A stretch of 64,000 nt of DNA from Marinomonas lutimaris. Lineage in GTDB: Bacteria > Pseudomonadota > Gammaproteobacteria > Pseudomonadales > Marinomonadaceae. Below are positions 60,995-64,000 of this stretch, in pieces. The notes beneath the pieces are model-generated. The model was not told the origin of the DNA. It saw only the letters and a list, made by a program, of their open reading frames with translations, and ran no database searches. Each line of letters begins with the position of its first letter. Position 1 is the first letter of the stretch. A program made the position numbers and the translations under genes. Location: assembly GCF_019426345.1 (NCBI RefSeq), contig NZ_JAHLLW010000013.1:56949-120948 (forward strand). The letters run 5' to 3'.

Positions 60995-63394
60995 GTGAGC
61001 AAATTTATTAAGTGGTTTAAAGATCTTCATATGGAAGATGTCGGTGAAGTAGGCGGAAAAAACGCCTCTTTAGGTGAAATGATTTCCAACCTGACAGACC
61101 TTGGCATTCAAGTGCCAAACGGTTTCGCAACTACTTCCTATGCTTATCAAAGCTTCATCACAGAAAGCGGCCTAGACGAGAAAATCCATCAAGCACTAGA
61201 CGCATTGGATGTGGACGACGTTCACGCCCTCGCTGAAACCGGCGTAAAAATTCGCCAATGGATTGAAGACGCGACTTTCTCGGCAGAATTTGATCGAGAA
61301 ATCGAAGCGGCTTTCGCAACCCTTTGCGATGACAACGCAGACGACACCTCATTTGCGGTTCGTTCTTCTGCCACAGCGGAAGATTTACCAGACGCGTCTT
61401 TCGCAGGTCAGCAAGAAACTTTCCTAAACGTGAAAGGCTTGGCAGACATCAAAGCTTCTATCAAACGCGTATTTGCTTCTCTGTTTAACGACCGTGCGAT
61501 TTCTTACCGCGTTCACCAAGGCTTCGAACACCAAGGCGTATCTTTGTCCGCTGGTATTCAAAAAATGGTACGAAGCGACATCGGTGCTTCTGGTGTTCTT
61601 TTCACTCTAGACACAGAATCCGGCTTTGACGAGGTAGTTTTCATCACAGCTGCATACGGCCTAGGGGAAATGGTTGTACAAGGCACCGTGAACCCAGACG
61701 AATACTACGTTCACAAACCAACACTGGCAGCTAATCGTCCAGCCGTTGTACGTAAAAGCCTAGGCAGCAAAGCACAAAAAATGGAATACGCCGAAGCTGG
61801 CAGCGATGACGAATTCGTCAAAATCGTCCCAGTCGCTTTGGATGACCAAAACCGCTTTGCACTGACTAACGACGAGATTCAAGACCTTGCTCGCCAAGCC
61901 TGCATCATTGAAAAACACTACAAGCGTCCAATGGACATTGAGTGGGCGAAAGACGGCATCGACGGCAAAATCTACATTGTTCAAGCGCGTCCAGAAACCG
62001 TTCGTAGCCAAACCAATGCCCAAAGCATGGAACGATACAACCTGAAGAAAACTTCTCAAGTGATGATCACAGGGCGCGCTATTGGTCACAAAATCGGCAC
62101 AGGCGCGGTAAAAGTATTGTCTTCTATTACCGAGATGGACCGCATCCAACCGGGCGACGTTTTAGTAACCGACATTACCGACCCAGATTGGGAGCCAATC
62201 ATGAAGCGTGCTTCAGCGATTGTTACCAACCGTGGTGGTCGTACTTGTCACGCGGCGATTATTGCCCGTGAACTGGGTATTCCAGCGGTTGTAGGCTGTG
62301 GTGATGCAACCGACGTCTTGAAAGATGGCCAAGTGGTAACCGTATCTTGTTCACAAGGCGACATGGGCTTTGTTTACCAAGGCGAACTACCATTCGACAT
62401 CATCACCTCTGAAGTCGGCAACATGCCAGAACTGCCAGTAAAAATCATGATGAACGTGGGTAACCCAAACCGCGCCTTCGACTTTGCCATGTTGCCAAAC
62501 GCAGGTATTGGCTTAGCGCGCCTAGAGTTCATCATCAACCGCATGATCGGCATCCACCCGAAAGCCCTATTGAACTACGCAGACATGACACCAGCACTGC
62601 AAGAAGAGATCAACCACCGCATTGCAGGTTACTCAAGTCCAGTAGAATTCTACGTCGACAAATTGGTAGAAGGCGTAGCCACATTGGCATGTTCTTTCTC
62701 TCAAAAACCAGTCATCGTGCGTTTATCTGACTTCAAATCAAACGAATACCACAACCTAGTGGGTGGTCCATTATTTGAACCAGATGAAGAAAACCCAATG
62801 CTTGGTTTCCGTGGTGCGGCGCGCTACATCGACGACTCTTTCCGCGACTGCTTCGCCCTAGAATGTGAAGCCATTCGCCGAGTACGTAACGACATGGGCC
62901 TGACCAACGTACAAATCATGATCCCATTTGTGCGCACTTTAGAAGAAGCACAACAAGTCACCGAACTGCTTGCAGAGCAAGGTTTGGCACGTGGTGAAAA
63001 TGGCCTGAAAGTCATCATGATGTGCGAACTACCGTCTAACGCCCTACTGGCTGACGAGTTCCTAGAATACTTCGATGGCTTCTCCATCGGCTCGAACGAC
63101 TTAACTCAGCTAACACTCGGACTTGACCGCGACTCTGGGTTGATCGCAGACAAATTCGACGAACGAAATCCAGCGGTTAAAAAATTGCTCAAAATGGCAA
63201 TCACCGCCTGTCGTGAACAAGGCAAATACGTCGGCATCTGCGGCCAAGGCCCATCCGACCACGCCGACTTCGCCGACTGGCTCGTCGCCCAAGGCATCGA
63301 AAGCATGTCTCTTAACCCAGACACAGTGATCGAAACTTGGCTACACCTTGATGAAGTATTGAAAAATACCGAATTGAACAACAAAGCCATTTAA
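60995..63394 (+). CDS. ppsA: Phosphoenolpyruvate synthase
   Basis: 799 residues from GTG with GGAG 6 nt upstream; a TTG at 60983 is the alternative. [12 protein letters not shown] near the N terminus (ATP-grasp), [20 protein letters not shown], the phospho-His H419 in [19 protein letters not shown], and the C-terminal PEP-binding barrel with [17 protein letters not shown]. It converts pyruvate and ATP to PEP, AMP and Pi for gluconeogenesis. Partner regulator PpsR is encoded divergently. Confidence 0.95.
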   Translation: MSKFIKWFKDLHMEDVGEVGGKNASLGEMISNLTDLGIQVPNGFATTSYAYQSFITESGLDEKIHQALDALDVDDVHALAETGVKIRQWIEDATFSAEFDREIEAAFATLCDDNADDTSFAVRSSATAEDLPDASFAGQQETFLNVKGLADIKASIKRVFASLFNDRAISYRVHQGFEHQGVSLSAGIQKMVRSDIGASGVLFTLDTESGFDEVVFITAAYGLGEMVVQGTVNPDEYYVHKPTLAANRPAVVRKSLGSKAQKMEYAEAGSDDEFVKIVPVALDDQNRFALTNDEIQDLARQACIIEKHYKRPMDIEWAKDGIDGKIYIVQARPETVRSQTNAQSMERYNLKKTSQVMITGRAIGHKIGTGAVKVLSSITEMDRIQPGDVLVTDITDPDWEPIMKRASAIVTNRGGRTCHAAIIARELGIPAVVGCGDATDVLKDGQVVTVSCSQGDMGFVYQGELPFDIITSEVGNMPELPVKIMMNVGNPNRAFDFAMLPNAGIGLARLEFIINRMIGIHPKALLNYADMTPALQEEINHRIAGYSSPVEFYVDKLVEGVATLACSFSQKPVIVRLSDFKSNEYHNLVGGPLFEPDEENPMLGFRGAARYIDDSFRDCFALECEAIRRVRNDMGLTNVQIMIPFVRTLEEAQQVTELLAEQGLARGENGLKVIMMCELPSNALLADEFLEYFDGFSIGSNDLTQLTLGLDRDSGLIADKFDERNPAVKKLLKMAITACREQGKYVGICGQGPSDHADFADWLVAQGIESMSLNPDTVIETWLHLDEVLKNTELNNKAI

Positions 63395-63444
63395 AGAATC
63401 TTCCGCCGCGCGGCAATCCGCGCAGCGGGAAACTAGTCTGCGTT

Positions 63445-63472
63445 TGGTGTTGTGTTTTTTAATACAACACCA
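63445..63472 (+). repeat. Perfect 9-bp stem-loop after ppsA
   Basis: TGGTGTTGT and ACAACACCA are exact complements around GTTTTTTAAT; about 50 bp after ppsA. It lies ahead of the stronger terminator at 63532 and may add to termination. Confidence 0.5.
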
Positions 63473-63531
63473 GATCAGAATGCTGTGTAAAAGCAGCGCG
63501 TGACCTTATCGTAGTCACTCCCTAGTTTTAT

Positions 63532-63557
63532 AGCCCCGCTCTGCGGGGCTTTTTTTT
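63532..63557 (+). terminator. Rho-independent terminator downstream of ppsA
   Basis: AGCCCCGC-TCT-GCGGGGCT followed by a run of eight T (63550-63557), a strong intrinsic terminator about 140 bp after the ppsA stop. Confidence 0.88.
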
Positions 63558-63580
63558 GAGCCCCTTCCCCTTTCCTGTAG

Positions 63581-63990
63581 GTTGGGCTTTAGCCCAACAA
63601 CCCCAAAACAAATCTAGACACAGCAGCTTCCATTCAAACGCTTTGTATTCCCAACCTTTTATTCCGCCCTGCTGAGCGGGTAACTTTTTGCTAGCGCCCA
63701 AAAAGTAACCAAAAATTCGCTTTAAGATCTTTAATGCCTGATTTTCCTCATAGGTGCATGATTGTTCCCCTACGCTCGTTTTATCGCAAGGCATAGATTG
63801 TCTAGCAGACTGGAGAGAAGATATTTTTAACTGACTCTGAAACGCCATAAAGTCGCGCAACTTCGTCGCGTCGAACTGACTTCATCTGTGATGCTGGTTT
63901 TTCGTAGGGCGTGATGAGGGAGGTACGACCGTAATCCGCCGTTGAAAGCGAAGCTTTCATTGTAGGTCGCGGCTTCAGCCCGACGCGGAA
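63581..63990. repeat. Cluster of short palindromic intergenic repeats
   Basis: GTTGGGCT-TT-AGCCCAAC (63581-63598, perfect), GGTAACTTTTTG/CAAAAAGTAACC (63679-63710, one mismatch), TGAAAGC-GAA-GCTTTCA (63943-63959) and GTCGCGGCTTCAGCCCGAC (63966-63984, one bulge, preceded by TGTAG as at 63576) are REP/ERIC-like units. The remaining bases code for nothing I can recognise; a minus-strand open frame across 63528-63860 appears to be a translated repeat. Confidence 0.65.
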
Positions 63991-64000
63991 TTGACGTTCC

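Noticed and set aside
63528..63860. Minus-strand open frame of 110 codons at the right end
   Set aside because: It runs through a terminator and several palindromic repeats, has no recognisable domain or RBS, and is best explained as translated repeat.
1..64000. tRNA genes, CRISPR arrays, prophage or toxin-antitoxin modules
   Set aside because: No cloverleaf-like block with a conserved T-loop, no regularly spaced repeat array, and no phage structural or integrase gene was found by eye.

Overview
The window looks like chromosomal DNA of a marine gammaproteobacterium, most likely Marinomonas or a close relative in the Oceanospirillales. This rests on remembered gene content (Ni-SOD with its maturation protease, delta-class carbonic anhydrase, VC_2705-type acetate symporter with its DUF4212 partner, an SSS-fused hybrid kinase, B12 late genes next to rlmB/rnr) and moderate AT richness; no search was possible. 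I see no tRNA, rRNA, CRISPR array, prophage or intact transposon.

Layout. 0-5 kb: end of a TPR gene, srkA overlapping recQ, then an isolated AT-rich glycosyltransferase. 5-8.3 kb: VOC protein, GIY-YIG protein, LysE exporter and DUF1127 protein, divergent from a MocR-type regulator with repeated operator-like sites. 8.3-13 kb: an AT-rich islet with an unknown small gene, a D-2-hydroxyacid dehydrogenase, a LysR regulator and a FumA-type fumarase. 13-15.5 kb: TetR regulator divergent from an SDR and a patatin-like gene, with two palindromic operators, one placed between -35 and -10. 15.6-19.7 kb: TonB receptor plus a secreted subclass-B3-like metallo-beta-lactamase-fold enzyme, divergent from a LysR gene. 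19.8-25.7 kb: a complete tripartite RND efflux operon. 25.7-27 kb: HxlR regulator with a palindromic operator and an F420-type NADP oxidoreductase.

27-29.4 kb: a COG0523/CobW metallochaperone behind a textbook Zur box, next to an exported delta-class carbonic anhydrase. 29.6-38.6 kb: two separate Lrp/AsnC plus class-V aminotransferase pairs, a MOSC protein, a FosA-like domain fused to a second domain, the DUF4212/SSS symporter and bluB. 38.7-50.4 kb: mostly single housekeeping or poorly known genes, including a 1152-residue SSS-PAS-HisKA-REC hybrid kinase, slyD, rsuA and a YitT protein.

50.5-52.1 kb: a four-gene Ni-SOD operon (TPR-like protein, His-rich one-TM protein beginning HPGHDD when mature, sodN, sodX) behind a strong Fur box. 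52.3-56.9 kb: late cobalamin genes (cobO, cobC, cobS, cobT) and rlmB. 57-63.4 kb: rnr, ppsR and divergent ppsA. The last 600 bp is a cluster of short palindromic intergenic repeats.

The most coherent theme is metal economy: Zur-controlled zinc allocation beside a zinc enzyme, and an iron-repressed (Fur) nickel SOD with an apparently unstudied small candidate nickel-handling protein. I consider the Ni-SOD operon and the Zur/CobW/carbonic anhydrase pair the best leads.
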